From: Palsa-504 sp963818225 | Lineage (GTDB): Bacteria > Actinomycetota > Actinomycetes > Streptosporangiales > Streptosporangiaceae | Length of the DNA: 64,000 nt | NCBI GenBank assembly: GCA_963818225.1 | Contig: CAWFRO010000006.1 | Span: 496,001-560,000, forward strand | Reading direction: 5' to 3' | In this document: positions 32,288 through 43,691 of the stretch, one piece after another | Layout: every line of letters begins with the position of its first letter | Position numbering within the stretch: the first letter of the stretch is position 1 | The notes under the pieces: model-generated | What the model was told of the DNA's origin: nothing | Database searches by the model: none | Seen by the model: the letters and a program-made list of their open reading frames with translations, nothing else | Translations under genes and position numbers: made by a program

Positions 32288-34379
32288 CCGCGGTACCCGT
32301 GGCCGTCTGGATGATCCAGGCCAGGACCAGGGACTCCTCCAGCCACGCGTCGTAACGGCCGCTGCGGCCGCCGTGGCCCGCCTCCATCTCGATCTTGAGC
32401 AGGAACGGGCCGCCCTGGCCCGCGGCCCGCAGGCGGGCGATCCACTTGGCGGGCTCGTGGTAGGTCACCCGGGTGTCGTTCAGGCCGCCGAGGGCGAAGA
32501 TCGGCGGGTAGGCCTGCCCGGTGACGTTCTCGTACGGCGTGTACGACTTCATGTACGCGTAGGCCGCCGGGTCGTGCAGCGGGTCGCCCCACTCCTCCCA
32601 CTCGGTCACGGTCAGCGGCAGTGACGGGTCCAGGATCGTGTTCAGCGCGTCGACGAACGGCACCTGGGCCACGATCCCGGCGAAGTCCTGCGGCGCCAGG
32701 TTGGCCACCGCGCCCATCAGCAGCCCGCCCGCCGAGCCGCCCCGGGCCACCAGCCGGGACGCGGACGTCCAGCCGGACCGGGCCAGGTGCTCCGCACAGG
32801 CGATGAAGTCGGTGAAGGTGTTCTTCTTGCGCAGCAGCTTGCCGTCGTTGTACCAGGCCCGGCCCATCTCGCCGCCGCCCCGGACGTGCGCGATCGCGTA
32901 CACGAAGCCCCGGTCGAGCAGCGACAGGACCGGAATCGAGAAGCCCGGGTCACGGGAGATCTCGTAGCTGCCGTAGCCGGACAGCAGGCATGGTGCACTG
33001 CCGTCACGAGGCGTGCCCCGGCGGCAGACCAGCGAGATGGGGATCCGCGTGCCGTCGGACGCGACCGCCCACTCCCGGTGCTGCTCGTAGTCTTCGCTTC
33101 GGTAGGGCTCGCCCGCCGGGGACGGCAGCACCGGCTGGCGCTTGAGCAGGGTCAGCCCGCCGGTCGCCATGTCGCAGTCGTAGACCGAGCCGGGCGTGAC
33201 CAGCGAGGTGTAGGCCAGCCGGAAGCGGGCCGAGTCGAACTCGGGGTTCGGCCCGGGCGAGACGCGGTAGACCGGCTCGCTGAACGCGATCTCCCGCTCG
33301 CCGCCGCCGTCGGACCGCAGGATCCGCAGCCCGGTCAGCCCCTCGCGGCGGAACCAGATCACGATGAAGCCCGCGAACGCGGCCATGCTCAGCAGCCGGG
33401 TGTCGGCCCGGTGCGGCACCAGCGGGGTCCAGGCCGCCGGGTCGGACCGCGGCGCGGTGGCGAGCTCGAAGTTCTCCGCGCCCTCGTTGTGCAGGATGAG
33501 CAGCCGGTCCCCGGCGTCATCGACGTCGTAGTCCACGCCGTGCCGGCGCGGGGCCACCACGGTGGCGGCACCGTCCGGCGCGGCCGCGTCGATCAGCCGC
33601 ACCTCGCTGGTCAGCTTGCTCGCGGTCCTGATCACGACGTACCGGTCGCTGCGGGTCCGGCCGACGTCGACGTGGAACCGCTCGTCGGCCTCCTCGAACA
33701 CGATGACGTCCTGGCTGGCCGGGGTGCCGACCAGGTGCCGCCACACGCGGTACGGGCGCCACGCGTCGTCGACCGTGACGTAGAACAGGACGGAGCCGTC
33801 CAGCGACCACGCGCACCCGTAATAGGTGCCGGGGATCTCATCGGGCGCCAGCGTGCCGCTGGCCAGGTCCTTGATCCTGATCGTGAACCGCTCGTCCCCG
33901 GTGAAGTCGGTGGAGTAGGCCAGCCAGCGCCAGTCCGGGCTCGGCTGGTAGGCGCCGAGGGCGAAGAACCCGGCCCCGGCGGCCAGCTCGTTGCCGTCCA
34001 GCAGCACTTCCTCCCCGTCCAGCGGCTGGCCGTCGGCCGCGACGGGCGGGAGGATCTCGCCCGGCCGGACCGCGCGGCGGCAGTGCACGGCGTACTGCTG
34101 GCCCTCCACCGTCCGCGCGTACTGCCACCAGCCGCCCTTGCGCACCGGGACCGACAGGTCGCTCTCCTGGGTCCGCGCCTTGATCTCGGCGAAGACCTGA
34201 TCCCGCAGCGGGGCGAGCCCGGCCGTGGCCGCCTCGGCGTAGGCGTTCTCGGCCTCCAGGTAGGCGATGGTGTCCGGGTCGTCCTTGTCAGCCAGCCAGG
34301 CGTACTCATCGATGACGGTGTCGCCGTGGTAGGTGCGCTCGCGGCTGACCTGCTTTGCGGACGGCGGCTCGATGCTCAT
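32265..34379 (-). CDS. Oligopeptidase B-like serine peptidase (S9A prolyl oligopeptidase family)
   Basis: A 704-residue cytosolic serine oligopeptidase. Residues about 1-400 are a beta-propeller that limits substrates to short peptides. The C-terminal alpha/beta-hydrolase domain has GGSAGG (nucleophile Ser549), GLNDTRV (Asp635) and EAGHGG (His669), a complete triad. EYAWLADKDDPDTIAYLEAEN is the family N-terminal lead. Oligopeptidase B cuts after basic residues. Length is normal for the family (about 700). ATG 34379 is divergent from the DyP peroxidase start 219 bp away. Confidence 0.9.
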   Translation of the reverse strand: MSIEPPSAKQVSRERTYHGDTVIDEYAWLADKDDPDTIAYLEAENAYAEAATAGLAPLRDQVFAEIKARTQESDLSVPVRKGGWWQYARTVEGQQYAVHCRRAVRPGEILPPVAADGQPLDGEEVLLDGNELAAGAGFFALGAYQPSPDWRWLAYSTDFTGDERFTIRIKDLASGTLAPDEIPGTYYGCAWSLDGSVLFYVTVDDAWRPYRVWRHLVGTPASQDVIVFEEADERFHVDVGRTRSDRYVVIRTASKLTSEVRLIDAAAPDGAATVVAPRRHGVDYDVDDAGDRLLILHNEGAENFELATAPRSDPAAWTPLVPHRADTRLLSMAAFAGFIVIWFRREGLTGLRILRSDGGGEREIAFSEPVYRVSPGPNPEFDSARFRLAYTSLVTPGSVYDCDMATGGLTLLKRQPVLPSPAGEPYRSEDYEQHREWAVASDGTRIPISLVCRRGTPRDGSAPCLLSGYGSYEISRDPGFSIPVLSLLDRGFVYAIAHVRGGGEMGRAWYNDGKLLRKKNTFTDFIACAEHLARSGWTSASRLVARGGSAGGLLMGAVANLAPQDFAGIVAQVPFVDALNTILDPSLPLTVTEWEEWGDPLHDPAAYAYMKSYTPYENVTGQAYPPIFALGGLNDTRVTYHEPAKWIARLRAAGQGGPFLLKIEMEAGHGGRSGRYDAWLEESLVLAWIIQTATGTAATAGTGR

Positions 34380-34598
34380 GTCGGCTCAGTCTAACGACGC
34401 GTCGCACCCCGGTTCTGGCGCTATCCAACCGGGCCCGGACACCGCGGCCCCAGGTACCGAACGGGCCCGTGGCGCGTCCCGCCGGCCCGCCTCACGCGTC
34501 CCCGGGAATCCGGTCATCCTGCTGATGCCGCCCGGGACCGCAACCGTTACTCTGTCCGGTGAGATGCTTGAGGCCAGCGGAGAGGGAAGGACAGCCCC

Positions 34599-35684
34599 GT
34601 GACGGAGTGGTCACGCGTTCCTCCGGAACTTGCTCCGGCCCCCGAGCCGCAGCCCGTGCTGACCCCGCTCACCGCCAACGCGATCTTCCTGGTGCTGACG
34701 ATCGAGTCAGGCGGGGAGGACGCGGTCCGCGACCTGCTCTCCGACTGGACCAGCGTGGCGCGGTCGGTCGGCTTCCGCGCGCCGGACGCCCCGCTGGCCG
34801 CCATCGCCGCGATCGGCTCGCGCGCCTGGGACCGCTTGTTCGCCGGCCCGCGCCCGGCCGAGCTGCATCCGTTCCGTGAGCTCGCCGGCCCCGTGCACCG
34901 GGCCCCCTCCACCGCCGGTGACCTGCTGTTCCACCTCCGGCATGAGCGGATGGACGTCTGCTTCGAGTTCGCGGCCCACGCCCTGAGCCGCCTGGCCCGG
35001 GCGGTCACCGTGGTGGACGAGGTGCACGGCTTCCGCTACTTCGACGAGCGGGACCTGCTCGGCTTCGTCGATGGCACCGAGAACCCGGCCGGGCGTGCGG
35101 CCGGGGCCGCGGCCCTGGTCGGCGGGGCCGACCCCGCGTTCGCCGGCGGCAGCTACGTCATCGTCCAGAAATACCTGCACGACCTGGCGGCCTGGAACGC
35201 GCTGAGCACGGAGGACCAGGAGAAGGCGATCGGCCGCTACAAGCTGTCCGACATCGAGATGCCTGACGACGTCAAGCCGGCCGACTCGCACGTCGCGCTG
35301 AACACCATCGAGGAGCCCGACGGCACGCAGCGGCAGATCCTGCGGGCCAACATGCCGTTCGGTGAGGTGGGGCGCGGGGAATTCGGCACGTACTACATCG
35401 CCTACGCGGCCACGCCGTCGGTGACCGAGCTCATGCTCAGCAATATGTTCATCGGCGACCCGCCGGGCAACACCGACCGGATCCTCGATTTCTCCACCGC
35501 CGTCACCGGCGGGCTGTTCTTCGCGCCGCCGACTGACTTCCTTGACGATCTTCCCGGCCCGCCCGGCGACCCCGGCTCCCTCAGTGACCCCGGCCCGCCC
35601 GCCGACGCCGCTGATGCCCCGGCGGACGCCGGGGCAGGGGACGGTTCCCTCGGCATTGGCAGCTTGAAGAGGAGCACTTCATGA
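34599..35684 (+). CDS. DyP-type haem peroxidase with encapsulin-targeting peptide
   Basis: A 361-residue dye-decolorising peroxidase. The distal motif GFVDGTENP (GxxDG at 155-159, catalytic D158) and the proximal histidine candidate H231 in ADSHVALN are present, along with ILRANMPFGE. The tail (about 315-360) is Pro/Ala/Asp rich and ends in DGSLGIGSLKR (348-358), the well-known encapsulin cargo signature. GTG 34599 follows GAGGGAAGGA. The stop overlaps the encapsulin ATG. So the enzyme is most likely packaged in the shell encoded next. Confidence 0.92.
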   Translation: MTEWSRVPPELAPAPEPQPVLTPLTANAIFLVLTIESGGEDAVRDLLSDWTSVARSVGFRAPDAPLAAIAAIGSRAWDRLFAGPRPAELHPFRELAGPVHRAPSTAGDLLFHLRHERMDVCFEFAAHALSRLARAVTVVDEVHGFRYFDERDLLGFVDGTENPAGRAAGAAALVGGADPAFAGGSYVIVQKYLHDLAAWNALSTEDQEKAIGRYKLSDIEMPDDVKPADSHVALNTIEEPDGTQRQILRANMPFGEVGRGEFGTYYIAYAATPSVTELMLSNMFIGDPPGNTDRILDFSTAVTGGLFFAPPTDFLDDLPGPPGDPGSLSDPGPPADAADAPADAGAGDGSLGIGSLKRSTS

Positions 35685-36490
35685 ACAACCTGCACCGCGA
35701 GCTCGCGCCGGTTTCCGAGGTAGCCTGGGCGAGCATCGAGGCCGAAGCCCGGCGGACATTCGAGCAGAACGTAGCCGGGCGCCGGGTGGCGGATGTCACC
35801 GGACCCGACGGCCCCAGCCTGGCCAGCGTGGGCACCGGCCACCTGGCCGAGATACAGCCGCCCGGTCCCGATCCCGCCGGGATCCTGGCCTGGCTGCGCA
35901 CCGCGCAGCAGCTCGTCCAGCTCCGGGTGCCGTTCACCGTGAGCAGGCTGGATGTGGACAACGTGGAGCGCGGCGCGCAGGACTCGGACTGGGAGCCGGT
36001 CAAGGTAGCGGCCCGGCAGATCGCCTTCGCCGAGGACCGGGCCGTCTTCGACGGCTACCCGGCCGCCGGGATCACCGGGGTCAGGCCGAGCACGTCCAAC
36101 CGGGTCCTCTCGCTGCCTGCCGAGGCCCGCGAGTACCCGGTCGTGGTCAGCCAGGCGGTCAGCGCGCTCCGGCTGGCCGGGGTGGGCGGCCCGTTCTCGC
36201 TGCTGCTGTCGGCTCCCGCTTACACGCTGGTGAGCGAGACCACCGAGCACGGCTACCCGATCCGCGAGCACCTGGCGCGCGTAGTGGACGGCGAAATCAT
36301 CTGGGCGCCTGCCATCGACGGGGCGGTCCTGGTGTCCACCCGCGGCGGCGACTACGAGCTGCGCATAGGGCAGGACCTGTCGATCGGCTACCTGTCCCAC
36401 GACTCGGAGTTCGTGGAGCTGTACTTCCAGGAGTCGCTGACGTTCCTGGCCTACACCGCCGAGGCCAGCGTGGTGCTCAACGCGCCCTGA
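35681..36490 (+). CDS. Encapsulin shell protein (family 1, HK97 fold)
   Basis: A 269-residue shell protomer of the family 1 encapsulin (CFP29/T. maritima type). Landmarks: MNNLHRELAPVSEVAWASIEAEA (the inner N-arm helix, cut short here), WLRTAQQLVQLRVPF, ISIGYLSHDSEFVELYFQESLTFL-like end segments and a C-terminus ESLTFLAYTAEASVVLNAP. It self-assembles into a nanocompartment that encloses cargo. The N-terminal helix forms the cargo dock. It overlaps the DyP gene by 4 nt, the classic shell-cargo operon. No other cargo gene is in the window. Confidence 0.93.
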   Translation: MNNLHRELAPVSEVAWASIEAEARRTFEQNVAGRRVADVTGPDGPSLASVGTGHLAEIQPPGPDPAGILAWLRTAQQLVQLRVPFTVSRLDVDNVERGAQDSDWEPVKVAARQIAFAEDRAVFDGYPAAGITGVRPSTSNRVLSLPAEAREYPVVVSQAVSALRLAGVGGPFSLLLSAPAYTLVSETTEHGYPIREHLARVVDGEIIWAPAIDGAVLVSTRGGDYELRIGQDLSIGYLSHDSEFVELYFQESLTFLAYTAEASVVLNAP

Positions 36491-36552
36491 GGCGGCGTCC
36501 CGCGATGTCAGCCCCCGTCAGCCCGCCGCCGGGGCGCGGCCATCCCGGCGTC

Positions 36553-36888
36553 TCAGTCCTCGTACCTGGTGGGCGGGAAGGGATGTTCCTCGTCGATAGG
36601 GCGAAGCTCGCCCTCTTCGGTCTCCCGGCGGACCTCGGCGCGTTCTTCCTGGTAGGCCTCGGTCTGCCGGACGTCCTGGGTCAGCGGCGGCGTGTCCGTG
36701 GCAGGCGGCACCTCGTCGGGGTCATAGGCGTCGACACCGGCCGCGACGCGCTCCTCCTCGGTGAGGCGGGCCAGCTGATCTTCGTCGAGGCGGTCGATCT
36801 CGCCGCCGTGCTGCCTGCGGTCCCGATGGAACCGCTCGGGAAACTGATCGACGAACTCGGCTGGCGCGTCCGGATCCTGCTCAGACAT
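36553..36888 (-). CDS. Small acidic conserved hypothetical protein
   Basis: A 111-residue very acidic protein: MSEQDPDAPAEFVDQFPERF, DRLDEDQLARLTEEERVAAGVDAYDPDEVPPATD and EERAEVRRETEEGELRPIDEEHPFPPTRYED-like tail. It has no hydrophobic segment and is probably disordered. A good GGAGG site precedes ATG 36888. It is convergent with encapsulin and lies downstream of no obvious partner. Function unknown. Confidence 0.65.
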   Translation of the reverse strand: MSEQDPDAPAEFVDQFPERFHRDRRQHGGEIDRLDEDQLARLTEEERVAAGVDAYDPDEVPPATDTPPLTQDVRQTEAYQEERAEVRRETEEGELRPIDEEHPFPPTRYED

Positions 36889-36965
36889 CGCACCTCCTGA
36901 CCAAATCGCATCTGCTGGCCTTAGGGCCAACGCGACCCAAGTGTAGACCGCGGCCGCTCCGCCCC

Positions 36966-38261
36966 TCAGCGGGGATTCCAGCACACCGACAAGCGGGTCG
37001 GCTTGCGGAAAACCAGCCCGGCCGGCGCGCTGGGGGAGCGCGGGTCCAGGTGCAGGCCGGGCAGCTGCTCCAGCATCGCCTGTACGGCTATCCGCGCCTC
37101 CAGGCGGGCCAGGTGGACACCAAGGCAGAAATGCGGGCCATGGGCGAAGGCCAGCTGCCGGCCCGGGTCAGGGCGGCGGATGTCGAAGACGTCGGGACGG
37201 CCGAAGACCGCCGGGTCCCGGTTCGCCCCGGCGATGGACACCGTCACCTGGTCCCCGGCCCGGATACGGGCGTGGCCGAGCCGGGTATCGCGGGTCGCGT
37301 ACCGGTCGACGACCGCCGCGGCAGGCTCCAGCCGCAGCGATTCCTCGACCGCCGCGGGGATCAGGCCGCGGTCGGCCAGCACCATTTCCAGCTCGGCGGG
37401 GGAGGACAGCAGGTGCAGCATGGCGTTGGCGATCATTCCCTCGGTGGTCTCGATCCCGCCGAACAGCAAGACCGCCGCATTGGAGATGGCCTCGGCCTCG
37501 GTCAGCGGCCCGGCCCCCTCGGCCAGCACCGCCTGGGGCAGTACTGTCTCGGCCAGCACCGCCTCGGCCAGCACCGAGCCAGCCGCCCCGGCCGCGATGA
37601 CCTGCCCGAGCCTGGCGGCCAGCGCGGCGAATGCGGCGCTTCCGGCGGCCGCCGTGTTACCGGCCTGATCGGGCCCGGCCCCGGGGGAGGGCCGCTCGCC
37701 CGGCGCGCGGCCCGCGGCTGCGGCTTCGGCCTGCACGGCCGCCACGATCCCGTCGTACCAGCCGAGGACCGTAGCCGGATCGGTCTGCCCCAGCCCGAGG
37801 GCCTCCGCCATGACCGCCGCGGCCAGCGGCCCGGCCACGGCGCGGCGCAGCTCGGCCGCGCCTCGCGGCCGGATGGCGGCGACCAGCCGGCCGGCCTCGT
37901 CGCGGATGAACGATTCGAGCCGGGCATGGACCTCATCGGCCCGGAACGGCCGCGTGAACGGAGCCCGGTGGCGGGCATGCTGCGCGCCGTCCAGTGAGAG
38001 CATGCTCGGCCCGACCACCTTGGCCGTGGAGAACCGGGGGTCGTCGACCGTGAACGCCCGGGCGTCGCGGAGCACGTCGAGGGCCAGCTGGTAACCGGTG
38101 ACCAGCCAGGCGCCCAGGACCGGGACCCAGCAGACCGGTGCCGCGTCCCGGAGCCGGGCCAGCGCCGGATGCGGATCGGTCTCCAGGTCGGCCACCGTGA
38201 TCGCCTCACCCGGCCCGCTCGGCGTGCGCACCCTAGCTCGCCGCCACGGGGGATTGCTCAC
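36966..38261 (-). CDS. Cytochrome P450
   Basis: A 431-residue soluble bacterial P450. The I-helix reads FGGIETT (267-273, with the acid-alcohol pair changed to Glu-Thr), the K-helix EESLR (306-310) and the haem loop FAHGPHFCLGVH with Cys379. An Ala/Val/Leu-rich insert at 220-250 contains imperfect LAEAVLAETVL-type repeats. Substrate and redox partners are unknown: no ferredoxin is adjacent. The start overlaps the preceding membrane-protein gene by 29 nt, so both are likely one transcript. Confidence 0.88.
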   Translation of the reverse strand: MSNPPWRRARVRTPSGPGEAITVADLETDPHPALARLRDAAPVCWVPVLGAWLVTGYQLALDVLRDARAFTVDDPRFSTAKVVGPSMLSLDGAQHARHRAPFTRPFRADEVHARLESFIRDEAGRLVAAIRPRGAAELRRAVAGPLAAAVMAEALGLGQTDPATVLGWYDGIVAAVQAEAAAAGRAPGERPSPGAGPDQAGNTAAAGSAAFAALAARLGQVIAAGAAGSVLAEAVLAETVLPQAVLAEGAGPLTEAEAISNAAVLLFGGIETTEGMIANAMLHLLSSPAELEMVLADRGLIPAAVEESLRLEPAAAVVDRYATRDTRLGHARIRAGDQVTVSIAGANRDPAVFGRPDVFDIRRPDPGRQLAFAHGPHFCLGVHLARLEARIAVQAMLEQLPGLHLDPRSPSAPAGLVFRKPTRLSVCWNPR

Positions 38262-39390
38262 CGGAACCGGGAGATTGCTTACCGGAACCGGGGGAGTCAG
38301 CCTCCGGCCCGATCCGGCCGCGGGCGAGCAGGGCCATCAAGAACCACCCGCCGATGAGGATCAGCCAGAAATTGACCAGGCGATAGGCCAGCACGGCCGC
38401 CAGCGCCGACGAGCGGTTCAGCCCGGCCGCCGTCAGCGCCGCGGTCAGCGCCAGCTCCACGAGGGCGAATCCCCCGGGCGTAATTCCGGTGCTGCCCACT
38501 GCGGCTCCCGCCCCGTAGACCAGCAGCAGGCTATGCCAGGGAACAGGCTCGCCGGTGGCCCTTATCGCGCAGGCCAGCGCCCCGCAGTCCGCGGCCCAGT
38601 TCAGCAGGGCCAGCCCGAACACCGCCACGTACCTTGGCCAGGGCAGCCGCAGGCTCGCCACCTGGTCCAGGAACTCATCCAGCCCGTCAACGCCATGCGC
38701 GGGAACGCCGAGGACGCTCCGGGACAGGCTGACCAGCCAGGCGATGACCTGGTGCAGGAGCCTGCGGACGCGCTCGAAGCGCAGCGCGAGCAGCACGACG
38801 GCGCCGGGCACGATGAACACGAAAGCGCCCAGGAATCCCGCCGCGCTGGCCAGTGACGCCGACCCGGCCAGCGCCCCGATCACCAGCAGGAGGGCCAGCG
38901 CGGACGTGGAGAAGATCGCCGAGACGGCCAGCGTCCAGCCCGTGGTGGCGGCGTCCACGCCGTGCCTGCGGAACTGCCGGTAGGAGAAGACCACGGCCAG
39001 CTCGGCACCCGCGAACGGCACCGAGATCGACAGCGCGTTCGCCGCGTAGGTGATCGCCATCACCATGCTGAACCTGGGCGGTCGGCCGCTGACCCGCATC
39101 AGCTCCCTCCGGCTGAGCCCGAAACTCGACAGCGAGACCATTTCCGAGGCCAGGGCGAGCAGGAACCAGCCCCAGCTCAGGTGGGCCAGCACGTGCAGCG
39201 ATTCGGCCAGCGTGCGGCGCTCGATGATGATGATGCTGATCAGGACCGCGACGGCCAGGGCGGCGAGCACGGCGTGCCGGTAGGTGTACCGGCGGGGGGC
39301 ACGCGCTGGTTCCGGATGCGGACCTGATGACGGTGCTGACCCCTCGGCGCCCGCGCTGGTCCCGGCCGGCCCATCCACCCCGTCAGTCAA
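38233..39390 (-). CDS. UPF0104/lysylphosphatidylglycerol synthase-like membrane protein
   Basis: A polytopic protein of about 385 residues with eight or so helices: HAVLAALAVAVLISIIII, WGWFLLALASEMVSLSSFG, the loop SRRELMRVSGRPPRFSMVMAITYAANALSISVPFAGAE-like region and PGGFALVELALTAALTAAG with TGITPGG. These match the flippase-like transmembrane family (LPG_synthase_TM). It lacks the soluble aminoacyl-transferase half, so it is probably a flippase or envelope protein. The true start is uncertain: TTG 39390 or GTG 39378 fit best. The preceding in-frame stretch up to 39639 is antisense-like. Confidence 0.75.
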   Translation of the reverse strand: MTDGVDGPAGTSAGAEGSAPSSGPHPEPARAPRRYTYRHAVLAALAVAVLISIIIIERRTLAESLHVLAHLSWGWFLLALASEMVSLSSFGLSRRELMRVSGRPPRFSMVMAITYAANALSISVPFAGAELAVVFSYRQFRRHGVDAATTGWTLAVSAIFSTSALALLLVIGALAGSASLASAAGFLGAFVFIVPGAVVLLALRFERVRRLLHQVIAWLVSLSRSVLGVPAHGVDGLDEFLDQVASLRLPWPRYVAVFGLALLNWAADCGALACAIRATGEPVPWHSLLLVYGAGAAVGSTGITPGGFALVELALTAALTAAGLNRSSALAAVLAYRLVNFWLILIGGWFLMALLARGRIGPEADSPGSGKQSPGSGEQSPVAAS

Positions 39391-39638
39391 TGCCGCCGCT
39401 CCGCACGTGTCGACCCGGCGGCGGGCGAGGTAAACGGCATCATCGCCCAAAATACCCGGATCTGCGGCAATACAGAAGATCAGGCCGCGCGGCCTACTCC
39501 CGAGGACCTCCGGCTCCGGCGGCCGCCGGTGAGCGTGGCGGCTGGCGGCACGCCCGTTCGCCCGCCGAGTTCCGCCACCAAGTTCATGACAGCCGGCGGA
39601 TGCCGGGCTGGCGGCGCTGACTATGCCACCCTTGAACA

Positions 39639-40121
39639 ATGCAGACGGTGTACGAGGCGGCCGGCGGGACCGACGGCCTGCTGCGCCTGGCCCGCGCGTG
39701 GCACGCCAGGGTCATGGCGGACGAAGTGGTGAGCCACGCCTTCAGCCACGGTTACCAACCCGACCATGCCGAGCGGCTCGCCGCCTACTGGGCGCAGGCA
39801 CTCGGCGGCCCGGCCGCGTACACGGACGCCTATGGTGACGAAACCTCCGTCGTGCGGATCCACAGTGGCAACGGCTCGCACGAGGAGATGGACCGGCGCG
39901 CGATCGCCTGTTTCGACCTGGCGATGGCCGATGCCGGCCTCAGCGGCGACGGCCGGCTCCGGCAGGTGCTGCGCGACTACTTCGCGTGGGCGACCACCAC
40001 CACGATGGCTCGCTATCCCCAGTCCGCCGCTGACGTGCCGGAGGGCCTGCCTATCCCGCTCTGGTCGTGGGAGGGGCTCGTCAGCGGCACCGGCCAGGCC
40101 GACATCGCCAGACCTTCTTAG
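39639..40121 (+). CDS. Truncated haemoglobin (group II, HbO-like)
   Basis: A 160-residue globin. The trHbO pattern is visible: YEAAGGTDGLLRLARAWHARVMADEVVSHAF, then HAERLAAYWAQALGGPAAYTD (with the W and Y of the distal pocket), then HSGNGSHEEMDRRAIACF and DYFAWATTTTMARYP. Group II globins bind O2/NO and protect respiration in actinobacteria. The gene is alone and divergent from the membrane-protein gene. No other respiratory gene is near. Confidence 0.82.
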   Translation: MQTVYEAAGGTDGLLRLARAWHARVMADEVVSHAFSHGYQPDHAERLAAYWAQALGGPAAYTDAYGDETSVVRIHSGNGSHEEMDRRAIACFDLAMADAGLSGDGRLRQVLRDYFAWATTTTMARYPQSAADVPEGLPIPLWSWEGLVSGTGQADIARPS

Positions 40122-40225
40122 TCCACCGTTCAATATCCGTCAGCTGACCGATGTCTTGCACTGCAAGTTGCAGCAGTATTTTCCTCGCAACGAGCATCGA
40201 GTACGCGAAGGAACGGGTAAACGCG

Positions 40226-40702
40226 ATGGTAACCATCCGCCCGGCCGACCTGCGCCAGCGGCGCACCCGGCTGACCAGGGAGCCACTGGCCGCAAGGCTG
40301 GCCCGCGGCCAGGTACGCGCGGCCGTCCGGTCCTGGGCCATCCCGGTCGATCCCGACATCGCCATGCTGCTCACCAGCGACCTGGTGACCGATGCCATCA
40401 CCTGCGGGACAGGCCAGACGGTAACGCTGGCCATCAGGTGCTTGCGCGCCGCGCTGCGTGTGGACGTCTATCACGCGTCCCGGCCGCGGCCGGCGGGCGC
40501 GGACGAGCCAGCCGGCACCGGACCCGGGCTGGTGCTGCTCGCTGCCCTGGCCACCGACTGGGGAGCTTTCCGCACCCCGGCCGGCACCGTCACGTACTTC
40601 ACTCTCGGGTTCGAGCCTGATCTTCTCCCGCACGGCCGCCACGGGGTCACAGACGTGGGGACGGTGAGCCGTATACCCCGTCCGGCTCGCCGTCCCCACT
40701 GA
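40226..40702 (+). CDS. HATPase-domain (anti-sigma-factor-like) regulatory protein
   Basis: A 158-residue ATP-binding protein of the HATPase_c_2 group: REPLAARLARGQVRAAVRSWAIP, MLLTSDLVTDAITCG (the N-box position), LRVDVYHASRPRPA and GPGLVLLAALATDWGAF. These single-domain kinase-like proteins in actinomycetes act with DUF397 and XRE partners in regulation. The partner DUF397 gene follows 51 bp later, but no XRE gene lies in the window. ATG 40226 is weakly supported by AAGGA at a long spacing. Confidence 0.78.
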   Translation: MVTIRPADLRQRRTRLTREPLAARLARGQVRAAVRSWAIPVDPDIAMLLTSDLVTDAITCGTGQTVTLAIRCLRAALRVDVYHASRPRPAGADEPAGTGPGLVLLAALATDWGAFRTPAGTVTYFTLGFEPDLLPHGRHGVTDVGTVSRIPRPARRPH

Positions 40703-40753
40703 AGAGCCAACCGACCAGACATTGAGACAAGAACCAGCCAGCTAAGGGGCAAC

Positions 40754-41011
40754 GTGGCCACAACGCTCGGGGGCCCGCATCGACGGCCGAGTCCAGTGGA
40801 TGGATGGATCAAGAGCTCTCATAGTTACGCCAACGGCGACTGTGTCGAGGTGGCGAGCCTGGCGGGCCAGGTCGCCGTCCGCGACAGCAAAGACCGCACA
40901 GGAATAGTTCTCCGCTTTGCTCCCGGGCACTGGCGGGCATTTCTCGACGCCATCGCAGACCGGGGAACCGGCGCTGCCAAGCAGTTAGCCTCCGCCCGCG
41001 CTCCGTCCTGA
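40754..41011 (+). CDS. DUF397 domain protein
   Basis: An 85-residue protein with one DUF397 module: WIKSSHSYANGDCVEVASLAG, VAVRDSKDRTG and LRFAPGHWRAFLDAI. DUF397 proteins occur in many copies in Streptomyces-like genomes, usually beside an XRE regulator, and several belong to the same signalling pathways as HATPase proteins. GTG 40754 follows AAGGGG. Probably co-transcribed with the HATPase gene. Confidence 0.9.
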   Translation: MATTLGGPHRRPSPVDGWIKSSHSYANGDCVEVASLAGQVAVRDSKDRTGIVLRFAPGHWRAFLDAIADRGTGAAKQLASARAPS

Positions 41012-41262
41012 CGTCCGGCCGGGCCGTCGCCGCGGCGTGCCCGCGATCGAGCAGGAATCGAGAAGCGGCGGTCGGCAGGCGGCAGCTAGCCTGCTCCTGA
41101 CGGGGCAAGCCGGCGTCGAGGCGGCGGGCCAGCACATAGGGTTGGCACCGGGCGGCGGACCGCGGAGCATGACCTTCCCGGTGGCCTACTGGCACGTGCC
41201 GGATATCGAGGCGACGCCGTCCTCGGGCCGCTTCAGGACCGGTAGGGGCCATTGGAGACACG

Positions 41263-43653
<2,391 letters not shown>

Positions 43654-43691
43654 CCGTGTGGTGGCGGTGCCGGCCGGGCGCGAGCCGGTGG

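Noticed and set aside
32787..34394. Long plus-strand open frame over the oligopeptidase gene
   Set aside because: It lies antisense to the S9A gene, whose triad and propeller are intact, and has no recognisable domain.
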